Shown: positions 29,411 through 39,408, counted from the stretch's first letter. The stretch is 64,000 bases of DNA from Alcaligenaceae bacterium (GCA_013416395.1 JACCEP010000004.1:308833-372832); one strand, 5' to 3'. Made by a program: numbers and translations. Notes: generated by a model not told the origin, from the sequence alone.

Positions 29411-30694
29411 TCACAATTTCCCATCATCCACCATAATCGAGGCAAAGGCATTCGGGCGATGTGCTCCCATCAGTGGCAACCCGTCCTTTGATACATCGAC
29501 GCGCAGCACATGCACCTGTGCGCTAATATCGCCACCCGTCGGCAAACGGAACGCAGTCGCCTGGGGTAATGCATCTGAACCATCTGACGGATAGATCAGA
29601 GCAAGATCAGGGCACCGATAGGCAGTAGCATAAGCATGCAGTTGGTATATGTGATCTGCAGGCGGACACAATCGATTTCGCTCGTCCATTTTTACTGTCG
29701 CCCATTTTGTATCGCCAATCGCAATTACTGATGGCCCATTGCGCAGCACGAGGTCGGGTCGTAACCCAAAGTAAGGCTTGTTTTCGAAGTCAGCAGAATG
29801 TGCGAGATGATAGCCTGTATCCTGGACGGATAGCCGCCACCCCTGTCGGTGCACACGGCGTAAAAGATGCTTTGCAACAGCCTGTTCAAAAAGCTGATTC
29901 ATGTCGAACAACAACGCAGGTGCAGTTGCACTGCCAGCTCGCAGACTCGGCGACAGCAATTGAAGTATCCATTTGGCCCATCGCATCGCGGGTCCGTAGT
30001 GCTGAACATGGCGATCAGGTATCAGTTCTGCTGACAACCGCAGACCGTCTGTACACGTACTCACTTCGTCAAACGCGGAAATTAATTCACTCCATTTGCG
30101 TTTTATCTCCATGTTAATGATTGAACTTCGAGTGATTGTCAGAGCTGCCTTCAGCACCTGATTCCAACTGTTGTCGGCTGTTAGAGTGTCAAAGCGACAA
30201 GCTATCCTGTCGGGACGGTTGGCTAAGGCTGAGACCTGTCTCGCAATATTAAGACGGCCGCGAACAAGGGTCAGGTCATCTTCCTCAGTTTGATAACGTC
30301 GAACCAGGCCACCTCGCACTAGGCGTGATAGCTCTGCAAGAAAGGCATTAGTGAATATATCCAGCAAGGCGTGACGCTGAAGCAAGTGGTCAACGGTACT
30401 GAGTGCAGCTAATTTGATGTCATAAGCGAGACAGAGCAGCCGCAGTAAAGTGTTTCTAGACAGAGACGCATCAAGTTGCTCACCGACTTTAGGCAAAACC
30501 TCGAGAATACGGCCACCCAGGTTCACTAACCCGGCATATTGGGCCAGGCATATAGTTCGATGACCTGACCGACAGAACCCTGGACGCTGCACGCCAATTT
30601 GTTGCAGCAGATGTGCTTCGAAGACAGTCAGTGTGCCGTTATCCCCAACCCGCAAGGTCTGGTATTCAAAAGCCGTTAAATATCCCGCCGCCAT
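29411..30694 (-). CDS. mcrC: McrC-like subunit of a type IV restriction system
   Basis: The 427-residue protein has an N-terminal McrC region (VFEAHLLQQIGVQRPGF, YAGLVNLGGRILEVLPK) and a C-terminal PD-(D/E)xK nuclease core with GLRPDLVLRNG and IAIGDTKWA, the Asp and Asp-Thr-Lys of the catalytic site. It associates with the McrB ATPase to cut DNA with modified cytosine. The gene begins 6 bases after mcrB. The length is normal for McrC. Confidence 0.9.
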   Translation of the reverse strand: MAAGYLTAFEYQTLRVGDNGTLTVFEAHLLQQIGVQRPGFCRSGHRTICLAQYAGLVNLGGRILEVLPKVGEQLDASLSRNTLLRLLCLAYDIKLAALSTVDHLLQRHALLDIFTNAFLAELSRLVRGGLVRRYQTEEDDLTLVRGRLNIARQVSALANRPDRIACRFDTLTADNSWNQVLKAALTITRSSIINMEIKRKWSELISAFDEVSTCTDGLRLSAELIPDRHVQHYGPAMRWAKWILQLLSPSLRAGSATAPALLFDMNQLFEQAVAKHLLRRVHRQGWRLSVQDTGYHLAHSADFENKPYFGLRPDLVLRNGPSVIAIGDTKWATVKMDERNRLCPPADHIYQLHAYATAYRCPDLALIYPSDGSDALPQATAFRLPTGGDISAQVHVLRVDVSKDGLPLMGAHRPNAFASIMVDDGKL

Positions 30695-30700
30695 AACGCG

Positions 30701-32932
30701 CTATTGCTCCGTATGATTCGTTTGCCCATAAAGTGAGCAGAAGGCCTCCTCCGTCCATGTGGCCATTTCGCTTAGCGCGTATCGAGTGCGTGTTCCCCCG
30801 TTAGTGTCAGCATGAGGCCCGAACAAGGTGTTGCCGCCCAAGGTCACGCGCGTCAGAAACGGTGAAGTGCCATCTGCTGCAGACAATACCTGCTCCACCT
30901 GGCTAAAGTCATCGAAGAAGTATTCTTGCAGCAAGGGAATGATTTGGTCTCTAAACACCAAGCGAAGCTGGCTTAAATCGCCTACGCGTACCAGGTAAGC
31001 ATGGCCGATTAAACGGTTTTTATCGGCCAAGTATTCGATGCGATCATTAATGCGTCGAAGCAATGCAGACAGATCAATGGCTCCGATTTTTTGCGGGATC
31101 ACGTCGTAGTTGGGCGCTATTTCCTGAAATTCAAAGCGGCGACGCAAGGCGATGTCCAACAGCGCAATCGAACGGTCTGCCGTGTTCATTGTGCCGATGA
31201 TGTCAAGGTTTTGGGGCACTCCAAATTTTTCACTCATGCCTTCTTCGTCTGAAGTGCCGGGCAACTGCACCTCCATGCCCGCCACGAGCCTGCCAGATCC
31301 ATCGTAACGGGCCCGTTTGTCGGGTTCGATAAGCGTAATGAGCTCGCCAAATACTTTGGCGATATTGGCCCGGTTTATCTCGTCGATGAATAAAGCGTAA
31401 GGCTTGTCGGGGTTTGCTTTTGCATCGGCACAAATTTGCTTGAATACGCCATCGACCATTTTGAACACCGTCTTATTACCCATGCCATCCGACTGGGTGA
31501 CGGGGCGTAGGCCAATCACAAAATCTTCGTAGGTGTAAGAAGGGTGAAAGGTCACAACGCGGTATCGCTGAATGTCGCCGCTCATAGCCTGCTGGCCAGC
31601 CTTCCAGAGAGCGTATAGCTCCGCAGAAGCAGGGTCGGTGCCATCCCAGTCTGCAGTCAAGGTCCATTGCGACTGCGTATTCTTGCGGAATATATGGGTT
31701 GGATTACGATCGATAGAATCGTCGGACGCGCTATCTTCCACTGAAAGCCCCCGAAGGTAGCCTTCAACCGTTGAGTGGATATGGCCTGGCCGTGGGCGTT
31801 GCCTGGACTTTGCTGCGACCAGCTCGTGCGATCCTACTTCACTCACTGACGAGGCCTTCCCTAATCCCGCCAATGCAGCAGCAATAACTGATCGCCATCC
31901 GTATGCCGCAACCAGCTGATGCAGCCACGTGGTGTGGTCTACATCAACAGCCTTTTCCGTATATTCTTTGAAATAGTGAGTTTTTAGCGCCCAAGTTTTA
32001 CCGGTTCCCGGCGGGCCATACAGTATTAAGTTTTTTGCCCGCCTCGATTCCAACGAATAGCTCGGCTCCCGCTCGCACGATAGATCCTGATCAGTGCTTT
32101 CATCAGCATCGGTTTCGTCACTATCGGGGTCGTTTTCCTGCTTCCATCGCGCCCGTAGCGGTTCGTTATAGAAGTCGATATCTTTCGCATCAAGCAGTTT
32201 TTCATGTTCGTGACGCAGGCTGAGCAAGGCATCATCAAACTGCCTGTCGCTCCATTTTCTGGTCTCGCTCAGTGGCGCGACATTAAATGCAGCGAGCACT
32301 TTTTTGCGATCGTTATTACTGGACATGCGCTCTACACGATCAGGAAACAGCAAATATCGAAACATGTGTCTAAACTGCCTATTGCCATCCCTTGGCACGG
32401 ATTCAATCCAGCCCAAGAAATTGTCATAGTCTGTCAGAGCCTTTCTGCGGTCACCCTCAGGCATCGCTTTGAGTGAAAGGCCTATGGCCACCATAAAATT
32501 CAGCTCGCGCCATCGATTGGCGTTGACCCCCATGCCGGCCGAACCTATGCCATCAAGTACGGCATCTGCCAGAAGAGGGTGCTTAATATCGAGCAACTCA
32601 CCCGAAAACCCCCACGTATCGATGATGCCTTTGCGCTTGGTCTTTATCGATATGTTGCTGGGAAAGAGAAACAGCGCCCACAGTAACTGGGCCATGAGCT
32701 TGCGCGCTGAAGGTGGAGCGGGTTCGAGTTGAAATTTAAGCTTTTCGTAGAACCCGCCAGAACCCTCATCCGGTCGCTGAACAAAAAACGTGTCTAAATT
32801 TTTATAATGTTCGAGTGTACTGACTGCATCGTCTGAGAATACGCTGCCATCTGCGATCAGACAGGAATCCACCCATTTATGGGCGGCATCAATAATAGGC
32901 GACGAATCGTGAGGAGGGGCATAGCGTGACAT
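30701..32932 (-). CDS. mcrB: McrB-like AAA+ GTPase/ATPase of a type IV restriction system
   Basis: From the ATG at 32932 (743 residues) the protein has a large N-terminal region (about 1-260) with no domain I recognise, an acidic linker (DPDSDETDADESTDQD), then an AAA+ motor. The motor has Walker A YGPPGTGKT with Lys312, Walker B ALFIDEINRAN with Asp517-Glu518, sensor motif GTMNTADRS and LRRRFEF. The N-terminal region is the modified-DNA reader in this family and is variable. It is followed by mcrC, so the system looks complete. An upstream ATG at 33001 lacks a ribosome site. Confidence 0.9.
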   Translation of the reverse strand: MSRYAPPHDSSPIIDAAHKWVDSCLIADGSVFSDDAVSTLEHYKNLDTFFVQRPDEGSGGFYEKLKFQLEPAPPSARKLMAQLLWALFLFPSNISIKTKRKGIIDTWGFSGELLDIKHPLLADAVLDGIGSAGMGVNANRWRELNFMVAIGLSLKAMPEGDRRKALTDYDNFLGWIESVPRDGNRQFRHMFRYLLFPDRVERMSSNNDRKKVLAAFNVAPLSETRKWSDRQFDDALLSLRHEHEKLLDAKDIDFYNEPLRARWKQENDPDSDETDADESTDQDLSCEREPSYSLESRRAKNLILYGPPGTGKTWALKTHYFKEYTEKAVDVDHTTWLHQLVAAYGWRSVIAAALAGLGKASSVSEVGSHELVAAKSRQRPRPGHIHSTVEGYLRGLSVEDSASDDSIDRNPTHIFRKNTQSQWTLTADWDGTDPASAELYALWKAGQQAMSGDIQRYRVVTFHPSYTYEDFVIGLRPVTQSDGMGNKTVFKMVDGVFKQICADAKANPDKPYALFIDEINRANIAKVFGELITLIEPDKRARYDGSGRLVAGMEVQLPGTSDEEGMSEKFGVPQNLDIIGTMNTADRSIALLDIALRRRFEFQEIAPNYDVIPQKIGAIDLSALLRRINDRIEYLADKNRLIGHAYLVRVGDLSQLRLVFRDQIIPLLQEYFFDDFSQVEQVLSAADGTSPFLTRVTLGGNTLFGPHADTNGGTRTRYALSEMATWTEEAFCSLYGQTNHTEQ

Positions 32933-33133
32933 GCTTTCTCTTCTTATATTCTTTTGAACTGAATATGCCGTTGCTGCCAAGGGCGCAAACGACTGGCGCA
33001 TTACGGCTGTTACTCAGTCAAGATCACGTTCGGCGGTCGATTGCCTGCGCCGTCGGGTGCGTGGGGAACGAGTTGTTGTAATCAGTATAGGCGCGGTGAT
33101 GATGCGGTTCAATGCGCATCAGCCATAATGGCT

Positions 33134-33157
33134 GCATGGGCATGCCTCTGCCCATGC
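33134..33157. repeat. Inverted repeat upstream of McrBC
   Basis: GCATGGGCA and TGCCCATGC form a perfect nine-base stem around a six-base loop. The surrounding 33121-33185 stretch is made of repeated GCCCATGCC-like units. It lies between the divergent mcrB and the small membrane-protein gene, where promoters of both would be. Its role is not known. Confidence 0.45.
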
Positions 33158-33237
33158 CCATGCCTCCGCCCCCACTCATGAACAAGCGCAGTGAGTACGC
33201 CATCAGTTAAGCTTACGTGTTCAGCTTAAATAACAAC

Positions 33238-33738
33238 ATGAACGATACCTTCCTAATCATCACTTTCGTTGCTGTCGGCGTAAGTACTACGGCTCTTGTT
33301 TTTTGGGGATTGTTCCGGCTTACGCGTACAAAGCTGCACCGCACGGGTGTTTCAGAGCTAACTTTGTCAAAAGATAAGGATGGCGTAAACGTATTATTGG
33401 TTGCTGCATTTGCAGGTTGGAAAGCGATTCCTTGGGTGGCTTGGGCTCATTCAGATATCAGCCCGTTGCTGCTTCTTCAAAAGCATCACGTCACATGCCG
33501 AGTGGTTCGCAAACGACGCCATGCTTATGACGAAATTGAATATGTCGATTTTAGAAAGACACTTGGGACGACGAACATCGTTCTTGTCTTTAAAGAAAAG
33601 TTGACAACATTCTCTGGCAATACAGCAAATGCGAAATTGGCTGCAGAAGCACTTGAAATATTTCGGCAGAAAGGGTGTCGGCTCTCGCAACGCGCCCAGC
33701 AATTACTGGAGCAGAACGCAATGGATGGTTCGTCTTGA
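33238..33738 (+). CDS. Hypothetical membrane-anchored protein
   Basis: I do not recognise this 166-residue protein. It has one N-terminal membrane helix (FLIITFVAVGVSTTALVFWGLF), then a basic cytoplasmic domain of about 120 residues with alternating hydrophobic stretches. Its profile recalls single-pass proteins with a PH-like domain (VTCRVVRKRRHAYDEIEYVDFRK, TNIVLVFKEKLTTFSG). The ATG at 33238 has no strong ribosome site; a GTG at 33217 is also in frame. It is divergent from mcrB and convergent with the TRAP permease, so function cannot be inferred from neighbours. Confidence 0.55.
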   Translation: MNDTFLIITFVAVGVSTTALVFWGLFRLTRTKLHRTGVSELTLSKDKDGVNVLLVAAFAGWKAIPWVAWAHSDISPLLLLQKHHVTCRVVRKRRHAYDEIEYVDFRKTLGTTNIVLVFKEKLTTFSGNTANAKLAAEALEIFRQKGCRLSQRAQQLLEQNAMDGSS

Positions 33739-33782
33739 ACTGGCCATTACTGGCCAGCCCATCGCCTATTGACACCATGCTG

Positions 33783-35807
33783 TCACGTTGCTACCGCCGC
33801 CTGTCGGCGTCTGGTCAAACGAATTAGCAGTGCCGCTGCCACGATCAGAACGCTGCCGACCACCAGCAATTCAACCGGCCCATACGGAATGTGTTTACCA
33901 CCCCCCGGTATGGCAAACGCTAGCCCACCCATGCCCATTAGCAATCGCCCCAGCCAATCCACCGGGCTATCGCGGAAATCGCCTACAAATGGCAAATAGC
34001 CTTCAATCGCATAGCCAATGAAAAAGATGCCAATAAAGGCCGTGGTAATGGCCCACGTTACGGTCCAGGCAGACCCCTCGAATATCAGTGCCGGATTGAG
34101 TACAAACAGAAACGGCACGAGGTACATGGATATGCCCAGGAAAACCGAACTTAATGCCACCTGCATTGGGCGTGCGCCGGCGATTCCGGCGGCGACAAAC
34201 GAGCCTATGGCAACTGGAGGGGTAATGTATGAAACCATGCCCCAGTACATGACAAAAAGATGGACTGCCAGCGGGTTGAAGCCAGAATTTATGAGAGATG
34301 GAGCAAGGACAATTGCCAGGAAGATATACACAGCGGTAATTGTCATTCCCATGCCAAAGATAAAACTTGTCATCGCACCCATAACAAGCAACACGTAGAC
34401 ATTGTCTCCGGCAAGAAACACCAAATCGGTTGCCAGCGTGCCCGCCAGCCCCGTTACAGAAAGCGCACCAACAATGAATCCAACCCCGGCAAGTAAGGCG
34501 GAAAGCTCAACTAACGCGCTTCCGACTCCGGTTATTAATGTGGCCAGGCTTTTCAGGGTAAGTCGATATCGTTTTGAAATTTGATTAATAACTAACAGCA
34601 CAACGGTTGCATAGAAAGGCGCCATCGCTTCGCGTTGCAAGACCACAAGCATCCAGACCAATACCGCGAAGACAAAAATATAATGCCATCCTTCGATGAG
34701 GGTTTTTTTGACGGAAGGTAGCTCAGCCTTGGGCAGGCCCCGCAGCTTGTGACGTGCAGCGTAGCCATCAATCTGAATAAACAGGCAGAAGTAGTAAAGC
34801 AGGGATGGAACCGCAGCGGCCACCGCAATGGTGACGTAAGGTATGCCGAGAAACGATGCCATCACGAACGCCGTCGCGCCCATAATGGGTGGCATGAGTA
34901 CGCCCCCCGTTGATGCACAGGCCTCAACGGCCCCCGCAAAGCGCGGTTTGAATCCAGTGCTTTTCATGGCGGGGATGGTTACAACCCCCGTGGTAAGAAT
35001 GTTGGAGACCACACTGCCGCTGACCGACCCCATGAGCCCACTGGCAAATATGGCGACCTTGGCGGGGCCACCACGCACCCGCCCAAACAGTGCAAACGAC
35101 AGATTGTTGAAAAAGGGCGCGGCACCGGTAAATTGCAATGTTGCGCCGAACATGACAAAACCAATGACGAGATTGCCAAAGGCTTGGGTTGGGATCCCAA
35201 TTACGCTCTCAGAGCTGGCAAAATGGTATGCACTTGTAGTCGAGAAATCCTGGGGAAAGCCTGCAATCGGGCCAGGCATTACACCGGCAAAAATGGGGTA
35301 CACAGAAAATAAGGCGACAACGACAAAGACGGCGGTGCCTCCGGCACGGCGCAGCGCTTCGAGGATCAAAATCCAGCCAACTGTAGAAATCCATACAACT
35401 TGATTTGGTGGCGCAAACTCCCATCCCTCTTCAACGATCTGCTGCCCGTGAAAGGAAAAATACATCAGTACGGTCAATAACACGACAAAAGCAGCGGCGT
35501 CGTACCATGGCACATGCTCGCGTGCCGCCTTCGCATTCATAGGCAAGATCAGGAACACCGCACTTGTCAGCAACGCGCACAGTGCGTACAGATAAGAGTT
35601 CTGAAGGATGGCCCGCCCGGTAAGGTGCAAATTGAGAATCTGATTGATCGATAGCACGATGGCGAGTGTTGTCACCGTAATCAAAATTACGCGCCAGAAG
35701 CCTTTCAGGGGCCGATAACGCGATTCCGATTGTTCGGCTTTTTTCACGGCGGCCTGAGCCTTCATCTGTTCAGTGTCAGTCATGTCTAGCTGCGTTTTTC
35801 TTCTCAT
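33783..35807 (-). CDS. Fused TRAP transporter permease, system 1 (DctQM-type, TAXI-associated)
   Basis: The 674-residue membrane protein fuses the small (DctQ-like) and large (DctM-like) permease subunits, as TAXI-type TRAP systems do. After a charged N-terminus come three to four helices, then the large permease with signatures GSVSGSVVSNILTTGVVTIPAMK, EACASTGGVLMPPIMGA and MTITAVYIFLAIVLAP. The start at 35807 has GAAAGAA before it; an ATG at 35783 is an alternative. Its receptor gene lies upstream on the same strand, separated by 419 bases that contain a hairpin. Confidence 0.92.
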   Translation of the reverse strand: MRRKTQLDMTDTEQMKAQAAVKKAEQSESRYRPLKGFWRVILITVTTLAIVLSINQILNLHLTGRAILQNSYLYALCALLTSAVFLILPMNAKAAREHVPWYDAAAFVVLLTVLMYFSFHGQQIVEEGWEFAPPNQVVWISTVGWILILEALRRAGGTAVFVVVALFSVYPIFAGVMPGPIAGFPQDFSTTSAYHFASSESVIGIPTQAFGNLVIGFVMFGATLQFTGAAPFFNNLSFALFGRVRGGPAKVAIFASGLMGSVSGSVVSNILTTGVVTIPAMKSTGFKPRFAGAVEACASTGGVLMPPIMGATAFVMASFLGIPYVTIAVAAAVPSLLYYFCLFIQIDGYAARHKLRGLPKAELPSVKKTLIEGWHYIFVFAVLVWMLVVLQREAMAPFYATVVLLVINQISKRYRLTLKSLATLITGVGSALVELSALLAGVGFIVGALSVTGLAGTLATDLVFLAGDNVYVLLVMGAMTSFIFGMGMTITAVYIFLAIVLAPSLINSGFNPLAVHLFVMYWGMVSYITPPVAIGSFVAAGIAGARPMQVALSSVFLGISMYLVPFLFVLNPALIFEGSAWTVTWAITTAFIGIFFIGYAIEGYLPFVGDFRDSPVDWLGRLLMGMGGLAFAIPGGGKHIPYGPVELLVVGSVLIVAAALLIRLTRRRQAAVAT

Positions 35808-36088
35808 TGATTCTTTCACGACGCGGGCGCGTCATACCTCATTCAAAATGTTCGGAGAACCTGGGTAACGCTTTCTAATTGTCCCTGCGATGTTGCCGTG
35901 TCACATTAAACTGAAATACAGCGGCAATCCAGACTGAATCAATTCTGGACGTATGCACGCAGACACTGATGGTACTGGGCACTGGGCACTGGGCGTCTCA
36001 AGTTGTCAGTTTGCGACATGCCGTAGGGTACTCATCGCTTTCGTTTGATAGTGTGTGTTGAAGACGGCCGTGTGATGAACATGAGCCG

Positions 36089-36116
36089 CAGCGCCGGTCA
36101 ATTGTGACCGGCGCTG
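36089..36116. repeat. 12-bp-arm inverted repeat between TAXI receptor and TRAP permease
   Basis: CAGCGCCGGTCA and TGACCGGCGCTG pair perfectly around ATTG. It lies within the 419-base gap 35808-36226 that separates the receptor gene and the permease gene of one system. No T-run follows on either strand. It could shield the 3' end of the receptor transcript and so set a higher receptor level. The same gap contains tandem copies of GGGCACT near 35976-35992. No gene was seen in it. Confidence 0.55.
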
Positions 36117-36226
36117 GGTACACAGCCTCAGTTCGGTGAAAGACCACACAAAACCAGTCCATATCGCAAGCACTTAAGTTAGCTCAGAATATGCACTAAT
36201 TATGTTGTGGCCTCGCCGACATGTGG

Positions 36227-37381
36227 TTACCAGCTTTCAACAGCGACATCAAAGCCAGCAGTCCGTAGTGCGTCAGCGCGCGCTTTTTGCCACGCGGTCA
36301 TGTGCTCCTTCGGGTCAGCATCTGCTTTCAGGCCTTTCCATGCCTTGGCTAATACTTCTTGTCGTTTGATGAGGCTATCGTTGTGCTTTTGATGTGCCTC
36401 GGTCCATAGCCCTTTTTCCTTGAAGAAACGGATTGCGCCGTCGTGGTAGGGGATCACCCACTCCAGGTTCTGATTTTCAAGCGCCCATCCGTTTGCGCCC
36501 GGTGCGGCGTCTTTATAGTCGGGATACGCATCCACCATCGCCTGCATCATTGCATATACCTCGTCGTCCTTGCGATCGACCAGCGTATGAAGAATTGGGT
36601 ACGGGTAGGCTGAAGTGTCGACGCCGTGGTCTTTTGAGAGCCCGGCACCTTCAGTGGCATAAACGGGGACGAAATAGGGCGCATGGGCTTTGACACGCTC
36701 CCAACCAGCCGTGTCTGACTTGGGTATCGTCGGCCAAACAAGGCCTCGTGGCGACTTCTCCAGCTCGTAAGCTTTGCCGGATACGGTTACGCTGAATCCG
36801 ACGTCTACCTGGTCGTTGATGATTCCCGACAGCGATGCACCATAGCCACCGAATTCGACTTTTTCGACATCATCCCATGTCAGGTTGGCAAACGTTAGCA
36901 ATGCAGAGATGTTCTGATTGAGGGCCGGTGCACCAACAACCCAGGCGACGCGCTTTCCTTTAAGGTCGGCAATGGTTTTTACACCCGTGTCGGCTGCGAC
37001 GATCACGGTCAGGCCCTGGCTTGAGATGTTGGTCAGAAGCAGACGCAAGGGTTGTGGCCCCCACGCTTCTGTGCCGAATTCGAACAGGCCTTCTTGTGCC
37101 ATGTAAGAGCCCATGCCGTTGGCGACGAAATCAAGGCGTCCTGCTTTCAGCGGTAGCAAGCGCGATACGTCGTTTTTGCCGGGGATAACGCGCAGGTTGA
37201 CGCCGTACTTGTTTTTGAAGGCACTGCCGATGGCAACAGCCTGGTTGTACCCTCCGGAGCCAACGTCGTAGGCGCTCCAGGCCAGCGTTTTGGGCAAATC
37301 AGGGGCGGCTGCAAATGCAGCTTGTGTGATGAGCGCGGTCGCAGCCAAAAAGGCTCCTGCGGTAGCTAACTTGAATTTCAT
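36227..37381 (-). CDS. TAXI-family TRAP solute-binding protein, system 1
   Basis: From the ATG at 37381, preceded by AGAGGAG, the 384-residue product has a signal peptide ending near QAAFA and a mature start PDLPKTLAWSAYDVGSGGY. The TAXI signature is seen in the YNQAVAIGSAFKNKYG region and VIPGKNDVSRLLPLKAGRLDF. It captures a solute, often a carboxylate, for the fused permease downstream. Upstream, the 310-base gap to the ParD-like gene (37382-37691) holds the promoter region and no ORF that I trust. Confidence 0.92.
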   Translation of the reverse strand: MKFKLATAGAFLAATALITQAAFAAAPDLPKTLAWSAYDVGSGGYNQAVAIGSAFKNKYGVNLRVIPGKNDVSRLLPLKAGRLDFVANGMGSYMAQEGLFEFGTEAWGPQPLRLLLTNISSQGLTVIVAADTGVKTIADLKGKRVAWVVGAPALNQNISALLTFANLTWDDVEKVEFGGYGASLSGIINDQVDVGFSVTVSGKAYELEKSPRGLVWPTIPKSDTAGWERVKAHAPYFVPVYATEGAGLSKDHGVDTSAYPYPILHTLVDRKDDEVYAMMQAMVDAYPDYKDAAPGANGWALENQNLEWVIPYHDGAIRFFKEKGLWTEAHQKHNDSLIKRQEVLAKAWKGLKADADPKEHMTAWQKARADALRTAGFDVAVESW

Positions 37382-37691
37382 AAAGTGTCTCCTCTTGTGA
37401 AAATCGGCGTATACAACCGGGCCAGCAAAGCGCTTTCTGAAAGCGCGTTTATCATTCAATTTTTGGAGCGTGACCAAAATGGTTGCAACGATTGTTTTTA
37501 TAGATTCCCCAGTCTTGGTGCCAGGGGTTTTGGCAATGATTCAGAGCGAACACTAGCATAATTGGGCCGTGCAGGCTATTTTTTTGAGCTGTTGAGTGAC
37601 GCACCTAATAGAGTCGCGCATCCCCATGCCCAAGGCATGCGGTGAGGCCATTGTGTGTTCGGTATTAAATAAGGTTATCTTCGGCTTGACA

Positions 37692-37970
37692 TCAGCCCGC
37701 CTTGTGTGCCTTTTTATATTCGGCGGTAAGGTTCGCGCGCACATCCTGAGCTGAAATACTGCGTGTTGGGTCTGCCTTGATTGCATCGTACGCTGGCGCC
37801 ACTTCATTAAGTAACCAGTTTTGTACCGCCTGGTCGCGGGCAAGTAGTGCTCGCAGACCATCGCGGATGACTTCACTCTCGCTTGCATACTCTCCAGAGG
37901 AAACTTTGCCGCGCACCAATTTAGCCATCTCATTTGGTAGGGTAATGCTGAATTGTTGTGTGGTTCGCAT
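37692..37970 (-). CDS. ParD-like ribbon-helix-helix antitoxin, apparently orphan
   Basis: This 92-residue protein has the ParD/CopG N-terminal fold (QQFSITLPNEMAKLVRGKVSSGEYASESEVIRDGLRALL in sections), followed by a helical tail that normally covers the toxin. No ParE-like gene follows. Immediately downstream the TGATG overlap would start a frame of only five codons (MSSRR-stop). A toxin gene may have been lost, or the antitoxin regulates something else. The 288-base gap upstream to 38258 has no visible gene. Confidence 0.8.
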   Translation of the reverse strand: MRTTQQFSITLPNEMAKLVRGKVSSGEYASESEVIRDGLRALLARDQAVQNWLLNEVAPAYDAIKADPTRSISAQDVRANLTAEYKKAHKAG

Positions 37971-38258
37971 GGAACTCTCTAGACTTGATTGAATAGGATT
38001 TAATCATACTGAAGTATGGTGCGTCGGTCTATCTCCGGACGCGGTTGGTGCACGCTTACTCGCTACATTACAGCTGATCAGGCTCAGCACCAAAAGCTGC
38101 TTAGGTGGCCGCGATTAGCAGTTTTCTTGGAGGTTTGTAACGTCCTGACCCCTTCCCAGCAACGAAGCGGGCCTTCCTATTCCTGAGCTGCAACAAACGA
38201 TTGACACAGGCCGAAGACCGTGGGAAGGTTCGACGGAATCTTTACAGAGGATAATCTG

Positions 38259-39398
38259 ATGTCTGAACGCAATCTTGCCACGCTTGAAACACCGGCCCTG
38301 TTATTGGACGAAGCGCGTATGCAGAACAATATCGATCACATGCGTGGCCGAATGCAAGCGCTGGGCGTCAGCTTCCGTCCGCATGTCAAAACCAACAAAA
38401 GCATCGACGTTTCGCGCCGGCTAATGGATACCAGCGAAGGCCCCATCACGGTCTCGACCTTGCGCGAGGCGGATTATTTTGCCAGCCATGGGGTCAAAGA
38501 CATTCTTTATGCTGTGTGTATTGCCCCCAACAAGCTCGCGCATGTATCGCGCCTCTTACAAGATGGTGTTCAGCTTTCCCTGATTCTGGACAGCATGGAA
38601 GCAGCACAGATGCTGGCCGACGCTGCACCAAATATGGATCGATCTCTGGACGTCCTGATCGAGATCGATTCAGACGGCCATCGGTCAGGGCTCGTCCCGG
38701 ATGCACCGGAGCTTACCGAGATTGCTTGCTTTCTTGATGCATCAGGAATAAACGTGAAGGGCGTTCTTACCCATGCAGGAGGCTCCTACGATTGCCGCTC
38801 GGTCGAGGCAATACGGGCCATGGCTGAACAGGAACGGCTTGCGGCCGTGACCGCTGCCAATCGTTTGCGAGCTGCGGGCCTGGCCTGCCCTGTGGTGAGT
38901 GTGGGGTCAACACCCACGGCGCTATTCGCCGAGCATCTTGAAGGCGTTACAGAAGTCCGGGCCGGTGTTTTTGTTTTTTTCGACCTCGTGATGGCCGGCT
39001 TGAACGTATGCCGCACCGACGATATTGCGATCAGCGTGTTGGGCACAGTTATTGGCCACCAGGCTGCCAAAGGATGGACAATCATTGACGCAGGATGGAT
39101 GGCAATGTCGCGCGATCGCGGTACCTCCGGGCAGGTCACTGACCAGGGGTATGGTCTGGTTTGCGATAGAGAAGGAAGGCCATTAGAAGGTTTTATTCTT
39201 GTGGGCGCAAACCAGGAACACGGCATCATCGCGCATCGCTCAGCAGACCCATCAATCAGCCCGCAACTGGCAGTCGGCGATCAAGTTCGCATTTTGCCCA
39301 ACCATGCCTGTTCGACGGCGGCGCAATATGCAGAGTACAACGTGTTAAATAAATCTAACCAAGTCGTCGCCGTGTGGCCACGTTTTAATGGGTGGTAA
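38259..39398 (+). CDS. D-serine dehydratase/D-threonine aldolase-type PLP enzyme (DSD1 family)
   Basis: From the ATG at 38259, preceded by AGAGG, the 379-residue protein has an alanine-racemase-like barrel. Lys44 in PHVKTNKS is the PLP-binding lysine, and a C-terminal metal site is formed by His349 and Cys351 in ILPNHACSTA, a signature of D-threonine aldolases and eukaryote-type D-serine dehydratases. It is followed by an L-threonine aldolase gene 10 bases downstream. Together they suggest turnover of beta-hydroxy amino acids of both chiralities. Confidence 0.88.
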   Translation: MSERNLATLETPALLLDEARMQNNIDHMRGRMQALGVSFRPHVKTNKSIDVSRRLMDTSEGPITVSTLREADYFASHGVKDILYAVCIAPNKLAHVSRLLQDGVQLSLILDSMEAAQMLADAAPNMDRSLDVLIEIDSDGHRSGLVPDAPELTEIACFLDASGINVKGVLTHAGGSYDCRSVEAIRAMAEQERLAAVTAANRLRAAGLACPVVSVGSTPTALFAEHLEGVTEVRAGVFVFFDLVMAGLNVCRTDDIAISVLGTVIGHQAAKGWTIIDAGWMAMSRDRGTSGQVTDQGYGLVCDREGRPLEGFILVGANQEHGIIAHRSADPSISPQLAVGDQVRILPNHACSTAAQYAEYNVLNKSNQVVAVWPRFNGW

Positions 39399-39408
39399 TG
39401 AGCAGATT

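Noticed and set aside
37553..37933. A 126-codon minus-strand frame around the ParD-like gene as a candidate toxin.
   Set aside because: Most of it is the antitoxin gene read in a different frame, and its tail (ALGMGMRDSIRCVTQQ) is too short and weak to be called ParE.
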